Part shown: piece by piece, positions 19,885 to 20,476 of the stretch
Numbering within the stretch: the first letter of the stretch is position 1
Layout of the letters: the number at the start of each line of letters is the position of its first letter
Source of the DNA: a virus
IMG/VR virus record: IMGVR_UViG_3300009156_000463
Coordinates: 1-20,476 of that record
Reading direction: 5' to 3' (one strand)
DNA length: 20,476 bases
The notes under the pieces: model-generated
Told to the model about the DNA's origin: nothing
What the model saw: the letters and a program-made list of their open reading frames with translations, nothing else
The model's database searches: none
Made by a program: the position numbers and the translations under genes

Positions 19885-20476
19885 AACTTTTCGGCTGGCG
19901 CATTCCCTTCACCGGAACGAAGGGCAAGGCGCTGCAAATGGTCAGCGAGGGTCGCGGCGGCTGGTGGCCGATCATCCGCGAGTCCTACGCGGGGGCGTGG
20001 CAGCACAACGTCGTGGTCGACAATGCTGCGGCGATGTCCTACTACGCTGACTTCGCCTGCAAGACGCTTATCGCGTCGGACATTGCGAAGTTGCGCGTAA
20101 AGTTTGTGAAGCGGGACGCTGACGGCAATTGGCTAGAGACGCCAAACCCCGCCTATGATCCGGTTCTGCGCAAGCCGAACCCGTACCAGACCCGCATCCA
20201 GTTTTGGGAAAGCTGGATGCTATCAAAGCTTAACCGAGGGAATTCCTACATTCTCAAGTCGCGCGATTTGCGCGGGGTTGTGAATGCGCTCTACCCGCTA
20301 GACCCCAACAGGGTATGGCCACTCGTCGCCGATGATGGGTCGATTTTCTATAGGCTGGCGGCAGACAAGATCAGCGGGCTTGACGAAGATATAATCGTTC
20401 CGGCGCGCGACATCATCCACGACCGCATGAACTGCTTATTCCACCCGCTTTGCGGAATCCCGCCCCTGTTTGCAAG
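19881..20476 (+). CDS. phage portal protein (HK97 family), N-terminal part
   Basis: The frame from ATG 19881 is open to the window end (198 residues). It has typical portal features: MSYYADFACKTLIASDIAKL, TPNPAYDPVLRKPNPYQTRI, QFWESWMLSKLNRGNSYIL and VNALYPLDPNRVWPLVADDG, then ARDIIHDRM. Portals form the dodecameric DNA gate of the head. ATGA coupling with the 98-aa gene. In HK97-type modules the portal usually lies before the protease and capsid; here it follows them. Confidence 0.9.
   Translation, partial: MKLFGWRIPFTGTKGKALQMVSEGRGGWWPIIRESYAGAWQHNVVVDNAAAMSYYADFACKTLIASDIAKLRVKFVKRDADGNWLETPNPAYDPVLRKPNPYQTRIQFWESWMLSKLNRGNSYILKSRDLRGVVNALYPLDPNRVWPLVADDGSIFYRLAADKISGLDEDIIVPARDIIHDRMNCLFHPLCGIPPLFA

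Overview
The window is a contiguous piece of a temperate, tailed (HK97-type, siphovirus-like) phage genome. It is most likely a prophage or phage of an alphaproteobacterium of the Bradyrhizobium/Rhodopseudomonas kind. That placement is an inference from high GC, a DUF2312/GapR-type gene, a small Bradyrhizobium-style HTH regulator (7209-7469) and an MCDYS-type protein (16964-17359) that I associate with chromosomes of these hosts. No attachment site or clearly chromosomal gene is visible, and both ends of the window cut genes.

Left arm (1-6692, minus strand): a compact operon transcribed leftward from a promoter at about 6753-6724. In order of transcription it encodes small unknown proteins, two tiny membrane proteins, a zinc-type Cys protein, a 193-aa protein, a RecE-like PD-(D/E)XK exonuclease with an AAA/RecA-like ATPase (a probable recombination pair), a coiled-coil protein, two more tiny membrane proteins, three small proteins, a decayed DNA methyltransferase with a GCC/GCA triplet tract, an excisionase-like protein, a tyrosine integrase and the start of a further gene. 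Most neighbours overlap by 1-4 nt.

Switch (6693-7727): a leftward repressor-like HTH gene (6770-7117) and a rightward Cro-like HTH gene (7209-7469). The two promoters share one layout, TTGACR-N18-SATAAG, each with a GGT-N6-ACC sequence inside the spacer. More copies of that sequence lie upstream of the leftward promoter and at 7527-7538.

Right early region (7728-13173, plus strand): a GapR-like protein, a SANT/XRE regulator, a DnaA domain-IV protein without the AAA+ motor, another small HTH protein, an MT-A70 adenine methyltransferase, a PD-(D/E)XK-like protein, a phage replication (primosome-type) protein whose gene carries iterons, an AT-rich stretch and a 14-bp perfect inverted repeat (a lambda-style origin candidate), a NusG paralogue and two small proteins.

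Late region (13311-20476, plus strand): HNH endonuclease, small and large terminase, a beta-rich protein with an N-terminal duplication, a tiny membrane protein, the MCDYS protein, a protease-major capsid fusion, a small head protein and the portal (cut by the window end). Between the MCDYS gene and the capsid fusion is the oddest element found. At 17367-17430 a sequence folds as a circularly permuted tRNA-like structure, with variable loop and T-arm first, then D-arm, and both ends in the anticodon stem. It is followed at once by a strong intrinsic terminator whose 5' arm can also pair with the element. This could be a structured RNA gene or an attenuator of capsid expression, and the phage NusG is a natural candidate for reading through it.
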